A DNA stretch of 64,000 bases from Thermosynechococcus sp. (GTDB taxonomy: Bacteria > Cyanobacteriota > Cyanobacteriia > Thermosynechococcales > Thermosynechococcaceae). A model generated the notes under the pieces. The model had not been told where the DNA came from. It did no database searches and saw only the letters and a list, made by a program, of their open reading frames with translations. Positions 34,267 to 43,919 of this stretch are shown here, piece after piece. Within the stretch, counting starts at the first letter, position 1. Every line of letters starts with the position of its first letter. The position numbers were made by a program, and so were the translations under genes. Where the stretch lies: the NCBI RefSeq assembly GCF_025999095.1, contig NZ_AP024678.1:434001-498000 (forward strand), read 5' to 3'.

Positions 34267-35117
34267 GCCGCCGCCTTTGCCATCACTGCTAATAATTCTC
34301 GCCATAGCCGTTGGGTCACAGGTCCTGGGCAAACCGGAAAGATAACCTCATGCACTTGGCGAATCGGCATTAGCAGGCGCACCGAGGAACTGAGAAAGCC
34401 CTCACTGGCTCCTGCTAGATCCTGTGGGGTGAGAATCACTTCCCGATGGGGAATACCCAAGTCTGCAACGATCTGCAACAGCGTCGCGCGCGTAATTCCG
34501 TGGAGGATGCCAACGGCGGTGGGGGGTGTCTCGACCACACCATCACGGACAATCCAGAAGTTACTGGTCGTGGCCTCCGTAATCTGCCCTTGGGCATTGA
34601 GAAGAAGGGCGTCCTCAAAACCCGCCTGCTGCGCCTCCAATAGCGCCAAGATATTGTTGAGGTAATTGCCCGTTTTAGCTGCCGGATCAAGGGCAGCAGT
34701 GCTTGTGCGTTGCCGCTTTGCAATGGCAAGGCGAATGCCCTGTTCACTCAATGTTGGTTCGGGGGCGATCGCCATCAACACAATCAATAGCCGCGGTTGG
34801 GTGGTCGGTTCTGGCAATAGGCCAATGCGGCGATCGCCACCACGGGTCACCACAATCCGAATGTAGTATTCTCCTGTGGGGGCAGCCGCTAACGTGCGTT
34901 GAACTTCTTGGGTAATGTACTCATCAGACCAGGGCACACTCATGTAGAGATAGGCGGCTGAGGCGCGCAATCGTGCTAGGTGCTCTGGCAGGGCAAAGGG
35001 AATCCCCCGGTACGTACGAATCACCTCATAAACACTGTCACCGTAGAGAAACCCCCGATCAAAAACAGAAATGGAGGCCTCTGGCGTAATCACCCCATCC
35101 AAGTTGCACAGCAGCAC
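34263..35117 (-). CDS. Class IV aminotransferase (BCAT / aminodeoxychorismate lyase type)
   Basis: A 284-residue fold-type IV PLP enzyme. The PLP lysine is in PAAKTGNYLNNI, and the conserved SVFDRGFLYGDSVYE begins near residue 17. The segment TEATTSNFWIV is characteristic. Members include branched-chain aminotransferase, D-amino-acid aminotransferase and 4-amino-4-deoxychorismate lyase (PabC); the sequence alone does not decide. The start is GTG at 35117, preceded by GGGGAGAGGG. It starts 12 bases after the DUF1825 gene stop, in the same direction. Confidence 0.85.
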   Translation of the reverse strand: MLLCNLDGVITPEASISVFDRGFLYGDSVYEVIRTYRGIPFALPEHLARLRASAAYLYMSVPWSDEYITQEVQRTLAAAPTGEYYIRIVVTRGGDRRIGLLPEPTTQPRLLIVLMAIAPEPTLSEQGIRLAIAKRQRTSTAALDPAAKTGNYLNNILALLEAQQAGFEDALLLNAQGQITEATTSNFWIVRDGVVETPPTAVGILHGITRATLLQIVADLGIPHREVILTPQDLAGASEGFLSSSVRLLMPIRQVHEVIFPVCPGPVTQRLWRELLAVMAKAAA

Positions 35118-35129
35118 CCGCCCTCTCCC

Positions 35130-35453
35130 CTAGGGTTGGCGTTCCACTTCGGCTTTCATGCGCTCAAGGGTTTGATGCATTTGATCAAACATGGTTTGGG
35201 GAGACATCCCAAACTGGCTCAGTTGAGTTTCCAGTTGTTTGATGGTCATCTGCGCCATAAAGTCATCGGACAACTCAAACCGCTTCATAAAAATACGGTA
35301 GCGGTCCATGAGTTCTTCCATTTTCTCGATATAAATTTTTTTACCTTCGCGGTCAAATTTGCCGTACTCGGAGCCAAGCTGCATCAACTGCTGGTAGTCC
35401 TGAAACAGACGTTGCGCTTCCTGTTGAACAATTTCTGAATCAAAGAATCCCAT
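35130..35453 (-). CDS. DUF1825 family protein
   Basis: A 107-residue, all-helical and highly charged protein starting MGFFDSEIVQQEAQRLFQDY. It belongs to DUF1825, a family restricted to cyanobacteria and related plastids. No catalytic motif, signal or membrane segment is present; the heptad-like pattern suggests helical packing. It is the first gene of a pair with the class IV aminotransferase. The function is unknown. Confidence 0.85.
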   Translation of the reverse strand: MGFFDSEIVQQEAQRLFQDYQQLMQLGSEYGKFDREGKKIYIEKMEELMDRYRIFMKRFELSDDFMAQMTIKQLETQLSQFGMSPQTMFDQMHQTLERMKAEVERQP

Positions 35454-35538
35454 ACGACCCTGCCCGATACAGCAACAACCAAAATGGCAACGCTTGACTC
35501 TTTGGTTTGTTATCTAATGGCATTTTATCAAAGGCACT

Positions 35539-36564
35539 TTAGGCGGGGGTGAGAGGGAAAACCGATCCTTTACTCAAAGTTTGGGCCCAAGCGATCGCCG
35601 CCAGAAAACTCTGGGGGTCTGCTACCCCTGTACCCGCGATATCAAAGGCCGTGCCGTGATCGGGAGAGGTGCGAATAAAAGGCAAGCCAATGGTTGTATT
35701 CACCGCCTGCCGAAAGGCGAGCATCTTCACGGGAATCAATCCCTGATCATGGTAAAGAGCGAGGTAGGCATCGTAGGCGGTGGCGGGGGCAGGACGTCCC
35801 CACCACGCATCGGCAGCCCCAATCCAGAGGGTATCGGCGGGCACAGGGCCAATCAGTTCAACTTCGGGATACTGCTGCTGGGCTGCTGCGAGCCATGGAA
35901 TCAGCCAAGTCACTTCCTCTTGGCCTAAGTGTCCCTGCTCACCACTGTGGGGATTCAATCCAGCAATGGCAATGCGAGGCCGCTCTAGATGTCGCCGCTC
36001 CTTCAGGAACTGCACCAGCAGTGCCAGTTTTTCGCTTAGGCATTGCGGCGTCAGGGCTTTGGGAACGGCCTGGAGGGGGATATGGGTAGTCGCTAGCAGT
36101 GTAGTCAGAACCCAGCCGCTCACCGGCGATCGCCCCAGAAACAACATGCCCACATGGGCAGTTCCTGTGAAGTGAGCCAGCACTTCCGTTTGACCAGGAA
36201 AGGTATAACCGACCGCTTGCCAGCTGGCCTTAGAAATCGGTGCCGTTACAATTCCGGCCACCTCGCCGGCGATCGCCCGCTGAATGGCGGTTTTGAGATA
36301 GGCAAAGCTGGCAGCCCCACTGGCAACACTGGGATGCCCTGGCACAATCACCGCGTCGAGGGGATGCTCCCATATCTGAAGCTGGGCGGGATCAATGGCC
36401 ACCTGTCCCTGTTGACATAGGCGAGCATAGGTCTCCTCTAATACTTGGCCTGTACCCGCAATAAAAAACTGCCCTAACATTTCTGAGGGCAGATGAGCTA
36501 GGGCTTTCAGGAGAATTTCTGGGCCAATACCCGCCGGATCCCCAAGGGTGAGGGCAAGGGACAT
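35539..36564 (-). CDS. pdxA: 4-hydroxythreonine-4-phosphate dehydrogenase
   Basis: Catalyses an NAD-dependent oxidation in the DXP-dependent pyridoxal phosphate pathway. The 341-residue length is usual. Family features are the N-terminal LTLGDPAGIGPEILLKAL, GIVTAPISKASWQ and, near the end, YHDQGLIPVKML with TSPDHGTAFDIAG. The ATG at 36564 sits one base after the ribosomal S1 stop (TAGGATG), so it is translated from the S1 message. An upstream open stretch is a shadow of that gene. Confidence 0.93.
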   Translation of the reverse strand: MSLALTLGDPAGIGPEILLKALAHLPSEMLGQFFIAGTGQVLEETYARLCQQGQVAIDPAQLQIWEHPLDAVIVPGHPSVASGAASFAYLKTAIQRAIAGEVAGIVTAPISKASWQAVGYTFPGQTEVLAHFTGTAHVGMLFLGRSPVSGWVLTTLLATTHIPLQAVPKALTPQCLSEKLALLVQFLKERRHLERPRIAIAGLNPHSGEQGHLGQEEVTWLIPWLAAAQQQYPEVELIGPVPADTLWIGAADAWWGRPAPATAYDAYLALYHDQGLIPVKMLAFRQAVNTTIGLPFIRTSPDHGTAFDIAGTGVADPQSFLAAIAWAQTLSKGSVFPLTPA

Positions 36565-36565
36565 C

Positions 36566-37558
36566 CTAGGCTTCTTGAAGAATCGGTGCCGCCGAATCGT
36601 CTTCGGTGGCCTCGGGAATATCCTCCATCCCTTCCTCAGTGGTCTCTCCTGCGGCCTGCTGCTGTTGTTGCAGGAGCTGCTGCCGATAGCGCTCTGCCAT
36701 CTCTTCAGCTTTTTCATAGACCAGCTGGCGATTTTTCACCATATCACCGGGTTCTGGCTCCAGTTGCTTCGTGGAAAGGGAAATCCGACCCCGCTCCGCA
36801 TCCAGGTCAATAATCATCACCTTGACCTGGTCATTGACATTGAAAACACTGTGGGGGGTATCAATGTGATCGTGGGAAATCTCAGAAATGTGCAGCAGCC
36901 CACTGACACCACCAATGTCAATGAAGGCACCGTAGGGCTTAATCCCACGCACCGTTCCAACCACCACTTCGCCCACCTCCAGTTTGTTCATCTTGCGCTC
37001 GACAAGGGCACGGCGGTGGCTGAGTACGAGGCGGTTGCGCTCTTCATCAACCTCTAAAAACTTCAGGGGGAGTTCCTCACCCACCAACTCTTCTTTGTTG
37101 ACACGGGTGCTGATGTGGGAACCGGGAATAAAGCCCCGCAGCCCTTCAATGCGGACAAGGGCACCCCCACGGTTGGTGGCAAAGACCTGGGAGCGAACCG
37201 TGGCATCTTCGGCTTGGAGTTGGCGAACGCGCTCCCAAGCCCGCATGTACTCAATGCGACGAATTGAGAGGGTAAGCTGCCCTTCCTCGTTTTCATCCGC
37301 CAGGATAAAGAACTCGCGGGTTTCGTTAGGTTGCAGTACCTCTTCCGGACTCTCAATCCGGTTGATAGACATTTCTTGAATGGGGATATAGGCGGCGGTT
37401 TTCGCACCGATGTCAATCAGGGCACCCTTTGGTTCGATGCTAAAGACGGTGCCAGCAACAATGTCGCCGGGGTTGAAGTGGTAATCGTACCGGTCCAGTA
37501 AGGCTGCAAAATCAGCATGCGTAAAGCCCACGTCTAACGTTTTTTCCTGATTGACCAT
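36566..37558 (-). CDS. rpsA: 30S ribosomal protein S1 homologue
   Basis: A 330-residue S1 protein with three S1 OB-fold repeats, beginning near DIVAGTVFSIEPKGALIDIG, the middle repeat, and VVVGTVRGIKPYGAFIDIGG. It is shorter than the six-repeat E. coli S1, as usual in cyanobacteria. The C-terminal tail is glutamine- and glutamate-rich. It binds mRNA leaders on the ribosome. It is the first gene of a two-gene unit with pdxA. Its promoter lies in the 223 bases up to mscL. Confidence 0.93.
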   Translation of the reverse strand: MVNQEKTLDVGFTHADFAALLDRYDYHFNPGDIVAGTVFSIEPKGALIDIGAKTAAYIPIQEMSINRIESPEEVLQPNETREFFILADENEEGQLTLSIRRIEYMRAWERVRQLQAEDATVRSQVFATNRGGALVRIEGLRGFIPGSHISTRVNKEELVGEELPLKFLEVDEERNRLVLSHRRALVERKMNKLEVGEVVVGTVRGIKPYGAFIDIGGVSGLLHISEISHDHIDTPHSVFNVNDQVKVMIIDLDAERGRISLSTKQLEPEPGDMVKNRQLVYEKAEEMAERYRQQLLQQQQQAAGETTEEGMEDIPEATEDDSAAPILQEA

Positions 37559-37781
37559 GCGAGTGTTTTCCTAGCTCCTTTAACGAAAATGGGGGTGTAT
37601 AGTGAGTTATCAAGCGGGCAGAAGTGGGTGCCATACGCAATCATACCAGCGATCGCTCGAACACTTTCTGACTGGATCTACAATGTTAGCCTAGAGTTTG
37701 CCCGTTGGCTAGCGGAATCGATAAAATTTTGGTCACTGATGAAGATAAATGTTAATTTTTGTGTACTACTGAGGAGTGGGC

Positions 37782-38198
37782 ATGGCGCGACTAAACCGCC
37801 GACAGCTCAAGCAATTTTGGCAGGAGTTCCGCGAATTTGCCCTGAGGGGGAATGTCATTGAGCTGGCGATCGCTGTTGTCGTCGGTGGGGCCTTTGGCCG
37901 CATGGTGACTTCCCTTGTTGAAGACTTGATCATGCCTTTGGTCAATCCCCTGATTCCCGGGGGCGACTGGCGCGACCTCACCGTCGGGTCAGGGCTTAGA
38001 ATTGGCAAGTTCTTGGGCAGTTTCCTTGACTTTGGGGTAATTGCCCTGAGCCTGTTTATTCTCCTGAAGCTGATTTTACCTTTTCTGCCTAAGAAGCCCC
38101 CTGCCCCCGAACAACGGGAGTGTCCCTATTGCTTGGAGTGGGTACCCCTCAAAGCAACTCGCTGCCGTGCCTGCACTGCTGAACTGCCACCGCTTTAG
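37782..38198 (+). CDS. mscL: Large-conductance mechanosensitive channel with C-terminal zinc ribbon
   Basis: A 138-residue MscL with the two transmembrane helices (about 24-44 and 80-100) and the N-terminal FREFALRGNVIELAIAVVVG. The pore releases osmolytes on hypo-osmotic shock. Unlike E. coli MscL, the cytoplasmic tail carries CPYCLEW...TRCRAC, two CxxC pairs typical of a zinc ribbon. The start at 37782 follows GAGGAG; a GTG at 37776 lies within that site. The binding protein gene starts 11 bases downstream. Confidence 0.92.
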   Translation: MARLNRRQLKQFWQEFREFALRGNVIELAIAVVVGGAFGRMVTSLVEDLIMPLVNPLIPGGDWRDLTVGSGLRIGKFLGSFLDFGVIALSLFILLKLILPFLPKKPPAPEQRECPYCLEWVPLKATRCRACTAELPPL

Positions 38199-38209
38199 GA
38201 GTCCTGGCA

Positions 38210-39481
38210 ATGCAACGGTGGCAACGCTGGTTCTCTGGGCTATGGGTGGGGCTATGGCTGAGCATCCTAATCAGTTGCGCAACAGCACCGCCTCCCCCAG
38301 GCACCCAGATTGAGTTCTGGACGATGCAACTGCAACCGAAATTTACTGATTACTTCAATCGCCTGATTGCGGCATTTGAAGCCCAACATCCCGATGTCCA
38401 CGTGCGCTGGGTGGATATTCCTTGGACGGCAATGCAGACCAAAATTCTCATGGCGGTGTTAGCGGGCACGGCTCCCGATGTGGTGAACCTCAATCCCGAC
38501 TTTGCGGCGTTGTTGGCAGGACGCAATGCTTGGCTAAATCTCAATGACTATGTACCCCCCGCTGTCCGTGAGCGCTATCTACCGAATATCTGGCAGGCTA
38601 CGACGTTAGAGGGCAAGAGCTTTGCCGTGCCGTGGTACCTCACCTCACGGGTAACGATTTATAACAAGGCGATTCTTGCCGCCGCTGGGGTCGATCGCCC
38701 CCCCCAAACCTTTGCCGAACTGGCCAGTGTAGCTAAAGCGGTGAAGGAAAAAACAGGCAAATATGCCTTCTTTATCACCATGGTACCCGAGGACTCTGCC
38801 GAACTGATGCAGGCCATGGTGCAGATGGGGGTGAAGTTAGTAGATGAGCAAGGCCGTGCTGCCTTTAATTCCGCCGCGGGCAAAGCTGTTTTCCAGTATT
38901 GGCTGGATCTCTATCGTCAGGGACTCTTGCCACCGCAGGTGCTCACCGAAGGCCACCGTCAAGGCATTGAGCTGTATCAATCGGGACAAACAGCTCTATT
39001 GATGACCAGTCCGGAATTTTTGAACGCGATCGCCACCAATGCCCCCGGTATTGCAGCGGTTTCAGCCCCCGCTCCCCAGTTGACGGGCGAGACTGGCAAA
39101 AAAAATGTTGCTGTGATGAATTTACTGGTGCCCCGCCAGAGTCGCCATCCTGAACTGGCCGTAGAATTTGCCCTCTTTGTTACCAATGATCACAACCAAC
39201 TTGCCTTTGCTAAGGAAGCAAATGTCCTGCCTTCTACACAAGCAGCCTTAGCGGATCCCTACTTTCGTACCATTGGCGCAAATGCCACTCCTGTAGACAT
39301 TGCCCGCTCCGTCAGTGCTGCTCAAATGGGCCAAGCAGAGGTTCTCATTCCCCCGCTGCGGGATATTAAGGAGCTACAACGACTCCTCTATGAGAATTTG
39401 CAGGCAGTTCTCTTAGGACAAAAGACAATTGATCAGGCACTCGCGGATGCAGAAAGCGCATGGAATAGCCGCTTAGGATAA
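38210..39481 (+). CDS. ABC sugar-binding lipoprotein (solute-binding family 1)
   Basis: A 423-residue extracytoplasmic binding protein with a lipoprotein signal ending in LISC near residue 23. The MalE-type fold is seen in IEFWTMQLQPKFTDYFNRLI and PDVVNLNPDFAALLAG. It should deliver a sugar or oligosaccharide to an ABC importer. No permease or ATPase is adjacent: kup follows in convergent orientation. The ligand is unknown. It probably shares a transcript with mscL (11-base gap), though a functional connection is not evident. Confidence 0.85.
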   Translation: MQRWQRWFSGLWVGLWLSILISCATAPPPPGTQIEFWTMQLQPKFTDYFNRLIAAFEAQHPDVHVRWVDIPWTAMQTKILMAVLAGTAPDVVNLNPDFAALLAGRNAWLNLNDYVPPAVRERYLPNIWQATTLEGKSFAVPWYLTSRVTIYNKAILAAAGVDRPPQTFAELASVAKAVKEKTGKYAFFITMVPEDSAELMQAMVQMGVKLVDEQGRAAFNSAAGKAVFQYWLDLYRQGLLPPQVLTEGHRQGIELYQSGQTALLMTSPEFLNAIATNAPGIAAVSAPAPQLTGETGKKNVAVMNLLVPRQSRHPELAVEFALFVTNDHNQLAFAKEANVLPSTQAALADPYFRTIGANATPVDIARSVSAAQMGQAEVLIPPLRDIKELQRLLYENLQAVLLGQKTIDQALADAESAWNSRLG

Positions 39482-39494
39482 ATTTCCCCAGGTC

Positions 39495-41372
39495 TCAAAT
39501 CTCTACCTGCATACCAAGCTCCACCACCTGTTCAGATGGCAGGCGGAAGTAGGTCATGGCATCCTCGGCGTTGCGGTATAGCCAAGCAAATACAACCTTT
39601 TGCCAATAGGTCATGCCGGGGGAGTGGGTTGGGATGATTGTCCGACGGCCTAAGAAAAAACTCATGGGTTGGCCCTTGAGGGGGAGATTGAGGGCATGTT
39701 GGCAAGTTTCAAGGGCAAGTAGCAGATCCGGGCGATCGCGAAACCCCGAGGTAAGGATGATTTCATAAATACCGACATCTGTGACCCTATAGGCCAATTG
39801 TTCCGATAGGGGCACATGGGGTGAATTCGCAGTTGCTAAATGGATAAAAATCGTCTGCTGATGCAACACATGGTTGTGCTGAAGGTTTTGAATAAAGCTG
39901 GGTGGAATCGTGTGGGGAAGGGGTGAGAAGAAAACAGCAATCCCCGGCACACGGGCAACCCCTTGACTGAGCAGCTCCTTGAGGGAGAAACGCGCATTCG
40001 CTTGCAGGAGTTGCTGACGCAGCAGAACCTGCCCTTGTCGCCACGTCCCTAAGAGCATATAGACAACCCCACCGAAAGCGAGGGGATACCACCCACCGTG
40101 GGGAATCTTGAGAGCGTTGCCGATTAGGAAAGCAATTTCAATAACTAAAATACTGACCCAAACAAGGCCAATTTGCAGAATAGACCACCGCCATAGGTGC
40201 CGCGCCACCAGAATCAAGCAGAGGGTTGTAACCACCATGGTTAGGTTAACCGCCAAACCATAGGCACCTGCAAGTTCCGATGACTTTCTAAAGGTCATGA
40301 CCAACAGCACAACCGTCACCAGTAACAACCAGTTGATCACAGGAATATAAATCTGACCACGGTGATGATCATCCGTAGCATCAATGCGCAGGCGAGGCAG
40401 ATAGCCTAACTTTATGGCCGCCGCCGTCATTGAAAAAGCGCCTGAGATCACTGCTTGAGACGCAATGACGGTGGCCAATGTACTGAGGATGACTAGGGGC
40501 AATACGCTCCACTCAGGTACAAGTTGAAAAAAGAGATTATGGGTGGCTGTTGGATGCTTGAGAATGAACGCACCCTGCCCCAGATAATTCAAGGCAAGGG
40601 CGGGAAAGACCAGACGATACCACGCCAAGCGAATTGGCTGGATGCCAAAGTGTCCCATATCGGCATACATGGCCTCGGCACCCGTCAGTGCCAAAATCAC
40701 TACTCCCAAGAGGAAAAACACTTGGGGAGGATGGCTGTAAAGCAGTTGTACTCCCCACCAAGGATTGAGGGCATTCAGAATTCGGGGCTGCTCGAAGATG
40801 TGGATGGCCCCAAGGATGCCTAGGGTCATAAACCAGAGGAACATGATAGGGCCAAAGACCTGCCCCACTTGGGTGGTACCCCGATGTTGAAACCAAAACA
40901 ACCCCACTAAAATAACCACCGTCAGTGGAACTGTCCAAGCCCCAAGCTGAGGACTGAGTACCTCTAACCCCTCAACGGCAGAGAGGACACTAATTGCAGG
41001 GGTAATCGTGCTATCTCCATAAAACATGGCCGCCCCCACCAGGCCGAAAATGATCACCCAGCGCCGCCATTGGGAACTGAGGCGAATTCGCGAGAGGACA
41101 AGGGCCATCAGGGGAAAAATGCCCCCTTCACCACCGTTGTCAGCACGCAGGGCAAAGGTTGCGTATTTCAGGGTTGGAATAAGGACAAGCGCCCAGAGGA
41201 TCAAAGAGAGAATGCCGTAGATATTGGCAGGGGTAACTGCTAGGAGGTGGAGAGGGTTAAAGGTTTCCTCAAAGGCATAGAGGGGACTTGTCCCGAGATC
41301 ACCATAGACGACGCCGAGGGCACCCAGAATAAGCAACCTTGAGGGTTGATGGTCAGCATTCGTTTTAGTCAT
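39495..41372 (-). CDS. kup: Kup-type potassium transporter
   Basis: A 625-residue K+ uptake protein with 12 predicted membrane helices followed by a cytoplasmic C-terminal domain of about 170 residues. The start has the family signature [18 protein letters not shown], and [14 protein letters not shown] follows near residue 80. Members are proton-coupled K+ symporters. The ATG at 41372 is the first in the frame. It converges on the binding lipoprotein gene and starts 16 bases after the aminotransferase gene, in the same direction. Confidence 0.94.
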   Translation of the reverse strand: MTKTNADHQPSRLLILGALGVVYGDLGTSPLYAFEETFNPLHLLAVTPANIYGILSLILWALVLIPTLKYATFALRADNGGEGGIFPLMALVLSRIRLSSQWRRWVIIFGLVGAAMFYGDSTITPAISVLSAVEGLEVLSPQLGAWTVPLTVVILVGLFWFQHRGTTQVGQVFGPIMFLWFMTLGILGAIHIFEQPRILNALNPWWGVQLLYSHPPQVFFLLGVVILALTGAEAMYADMGHFGIQPIRLAWYRLVFPALALNYLGQGAFILKHPTATHNLFFQLVPEWSVLPLVILSTLATVIASQAVISGAFSMTAAAIKLGYLPRLRIDATDDHHRGQIYIPVINWLLLVTVVLLVMTFRKSSELAGAYGLAVNLTMVVTTLCLILVARHLWRWSILQIGLVWVSILVIEIAFLIGNALKIPHGGWYPLAFGGVVYMLLGTWRQGQVLLRQQLLQANARFSLKELLSQGVARVPGIAVFFSPLPHTIPPSFIQNLQHNHVLHQQTIFIHLATANSPHVPLSEQLAYRVTDVGIYEIILTSGFRDRPDLLLALETCQHALNLPLKGQPMSFFLGRRTIIPTHSPGMTYWQKVVFAWLYRNAEDAMTYFRLPSEQVVELGMQVEI

Positions 41373-41388
41373 GGCTGGATGGAGTGAG

Positions 41389-42585
41389 TTAGTGACTTAA
41401 GCTATCGAAGCGGATATTCGCTTGAGCCATGCGTTTAAGGGCTTCACCTAGGCGATCGCAATCGGCAATGAGACTGATCCGCACGTATCCTTCACCGCCT
41501 TCGCCAAAGGCATTGCCGGGGGTCACAACAATACCCGTTTCCTGAAGCAGCTTGAGGGCAAAATCTGTCGAACTCATGCCCAGGGGGACGGGCACCCAGA
41601 GATACATGGTTGCTTGGGTTGGGGTGAGTTGCCAGCCAAGTTCATTCAAGCCTTGAATCAGAAAATCTCGCCGCTGACGATAGCGATCGCACACGGAGGC
41701 AATGTAGCTATCGGGCAGGCTCAGGGCGACCTCTGCGGCTTTCTGTAAAACCGAAAAAACCCCATAGTCCAAGTTGGTTTTCAGGGTACGCAAGCCCTGG
41801 ATAATGTGGCGGTTGCCCACGACAAACCCAACCCGCCAACCCGCCATGTTATAGGTTTTTGAGAGGGTATGGAACTCAACGCCGATTTCCTTGGCACCGG
41901 GGATTTCGAGTAAGCTGGTGGGTTGATAGCCATCAAAGGCCAGTTCGGCGTAGCAAAGGTCATGCACTAAAAGGATTTGATATTCGCGGGCAAAGGCAAC
42001 CACTTCTTCAAAAAAGGAGCGGGGGGCGATCGCCGCCGTGGGGTTGCTGGGATAGTTGAAGTACAAAACCTTGGCTTGGCGGGCAATGTCGCTGGGAATC
42101 TCACTGAGATCAATGAGCCAACCCTTTTCCCGTTTGAGAAGGAGGGAATAGATGTTGGCACCGGCGATCGCCGGCCCCCGAAAATGGGCAGGATAGGCCG
42201 GGCTAGGCACAAGGACGACATCCCCCGGATTCACGTAGGCAAGGGCAAGGTGCGTCAGTCCCTCCTTTGATCCCAAAAGGGGTAGGGCTTCACCCTCGGG
42301 ATCCAGGAAAACATTATAGCGGCGCTGATACCAGCGAGTAATGGCCTGCCGGAAAACGGCTGTGCCTTCAAAGGGGGGATAACCGTGGTAGCTGGGTTCC
42401 TCAAAGGCAGCAATAGCGGCTTCAATCACTGGCCGCGGTGCTGAGCCATCGGGATTACCCATGCCCAAGTCAATGAGGTCGAGTCCCTGCTGCCGCGCTT
42501 TCAGCTTGAGTTCATCAAGGCGAGCAAAAACGTAGGGGGGCAATGCCCCAAGGCGATCGGCTGGCTGAATCCACTCTAACCCCAT
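41389..42585 (-). CDS. Class I/II aminotransferase (aspartate aminotransferase / DapL-like)
   Basis: A 398-residue fold-type I PLP aminotransferase. The PLP lysine is in [15 protein letters not shown], and the substrate stretch [12 protein letters not shown] is typical. The N-terminal [19 protein letters not shown] matches the bacterial AspC/AlaA/LL-diaminopimelate aminotransferase group. With dapF elsewhere in the window, a role in the lysine branch is possible but not shown. It begins directly after the GldA-like gene stop, so they form a pair. Confidence 0.85.
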   Translation of the reverse strand: MGLEWIQPADRLGALPPYVFARLDELKLKARQQGLDLIDLGMGNPDGSAPRPVIEAAIAAFEEPSYHGYPPFEGTAVFRQAITRWYQRRYNVFLDPEGEALPLLGSKEGLTHLALAYVNPGDVVLVPSPAYPAHFRGPAIAGANIYSLLLKREKGWLIDLSEIPSDIARQAKVLYFNYPSNPTAAIAPRSFFEEVVAFAREYQILLVHDLCYAELAFDGYQPTSLLEIPGAKEIGVEFHTLSKTYNMAGWRVGFVVGNRHIIQGLRTLKTNLDYGVFSVLQKAAEVALSLPDSYIASVCDRYRQRRDFLIQGLNELGWQLTPTQATMYLWVPVPLGMSSTDFALKLLQETGIVVTPGNAFGEGGEGYVRISLIADCDRLGEALKRMAQANIRFDSLSH

Positions 42586-43704
42586 CTAGCGGGCACTCCC
42601 ATCCAAGACTTTGGCGCTGTAGCCGACCACGGTGGACACCATTGCTTCTAGGACTAGGTCAGGGGTCACGGGAAACGGCAGATAGTGAATATCGGAATGG
42701 GGTGCACAGGCAACCGTAGCTGCGTGCTGGAGTTGCGCCAAGCTGGCCTCTCGGAAGCCCAAATCCTCTAAACTCAGGGGCAGACCCACCTGTTCATAAA
42801 ACTGGCAAAGTTGATGGCGAGCACTGGTGGCCAGTTGACTGCCTTGGACAATCTCTTCCAAGCGTAGTTGGACAAGAATACCGTAGGCCACTTTTTCACC
42901 GTGGAGGGTGCCCTTACTTTGGGGCAGTTGGGTCAAACCGTTGTGGATGGCATGGGCTGCTACTGTGCGGCATTGGGCACCCCCCAATCCACCGATCATT
43001 CCTGCCATCAGGACACTGGCATCAACCACATTTTCCCAAGCGGGACTGCCCACATTCGCCAGGGCTTCGGCAGACTGCTGTAGGAGAATATCGCGCAATA
43101 CCCGCGCTTGCTGTACAGCAGCGACAATCAGGGTTTCTTGGCGGTGGCCACTACTCACCGAAGCCTCATACCACTTGGCCAGGGCATCACCAATGCCGGC
43201 AAGCAGGGTTCGCTTCGGAGCTGTTTGAATCAGGGCGTAGTCCAACAGCAGCAGATCTGGGCAACGGTGGAGTGCCACATCATAGGCAAAAGCACCGGCC
43301 TCTGTATAAACATTGGAAAGGGCTGTCCAAGCAGCGCAGGTGGCTGCCGACGTGGGGATGGTCACCACGGGCAAGTGAAGTTGGTGCCCCAAGAGCTTAG
43401 CGGTATCCAACGCTTTGCCACCGCCAATGCCGATGATCAGATCACTGCCTTGAGCCTCTTGGCGGAGTTGGGCAAGGATAGACTCACTGCACTCCCCGTG
43501 GAATGTTCCTACGGTGAAGCTAAGATCATAGCAGTGGGCGATCGCCTGCCACTCCTGCTCAAGCAGCTGATACCGCTGCGGTGAAACCACTAAAAGGGGA
43601 TGATGCCCCAATTGTGCAATAGCTTCCCCGGCTGGGGAGAGAATTGACCAACCGCGATAGACGTGGGTAGGCGCGATGCAAAGGGATGAAAAAGCAGCAG
43701 TCAC
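42586..43704 (-). CDS. GldA-like iron-containing dehydrogenase
   Basis: A metal-dependent alcohol/polyol dehydrogenase of about 372 residues. The glycine motif IIGIGGGKALDTAKLLG and metal-site histidines in VAAHAIHNGL and GTLHGEKVAYG are those of glycerol dehydrogenase-like enzymes. The substrate could be glycerol, a sugar phosphate or another polyol; sequence alone is not decisive. The GTG at 43704 is my start; TTG at 43719 also fits, and neither has a ribosome site. psbM ends 78 bases upstream. Confidence 0.8.
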   Translation of the reverse strand: MTAAFSSLCIAPTHVYRGWSILSPAGEAIAQLGHHPLLVVSPQRYQLLEQEWQAIAHCYDLSFTVGTFHGECSESILAQLRQEAQGSDLIIGIGGGKALDTAKLLGHQLHLPVVTIPTSAATCAAWTALSNVYTEAGAFAYDVALHRCPDLLLLDYALIQTAPKRTLLAGIGDALAKWYEASVSSGHRQETLIVAAVQQARVLRDILLQQSAEALANVGSPAWENVVDASVLMAGMIGGLGGAQCRTVAAHAIHNGLTQLPQSKGTLHGEKVAYGILVQLRLEEIVQGSQLATSARHQLCQFYEQVGLPLSLEDLGFREASLAQLQHAATVACAPHSDIHYLPFPVTPDLVLEAMVSTVVGYSAKVLDGSAR

Positions 43705-43782
43705 AGGCTGTACAAACAAACGGCAGGAGCTTCTCGCAGCATAGAGCGGTTTTCGCTCTTGCCATAGAGATTTTCCACTATC

Positions 43783-43893
43783 TTAACTACTTTTCTGCTG
43801 ACTTTCCGTTTGCACGTACAAAATAATCAAAAACACGCTTGGCACCAGCACAAACAGGGCAGTTGCAATCAAGCCGAGTTGGTTGACTTCCAT
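43783..43893 (-). CDS. psbM: Photosystem II reaction centre protein M
   Basis: A 36-residue, single-helix thylakoid membrane subunit at the PSII dimer interface. It begins [20 protein letters not shown] and ends QTESQQKSS, which I recognise as the Thermosynechococcus PsbM sequence. The start ATG is at 43893; the frame is open far upstream but only as a shadow of the oxidase. It starts 26 bases after the ThiO-like stop, in the same direction, so it may be on that transcript, unusual for a photosystem gene. Confidence 0.95.
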
Positions 43894-43919
43894 GGTATCT
43901 GTCCCAATAACGCTGAATT

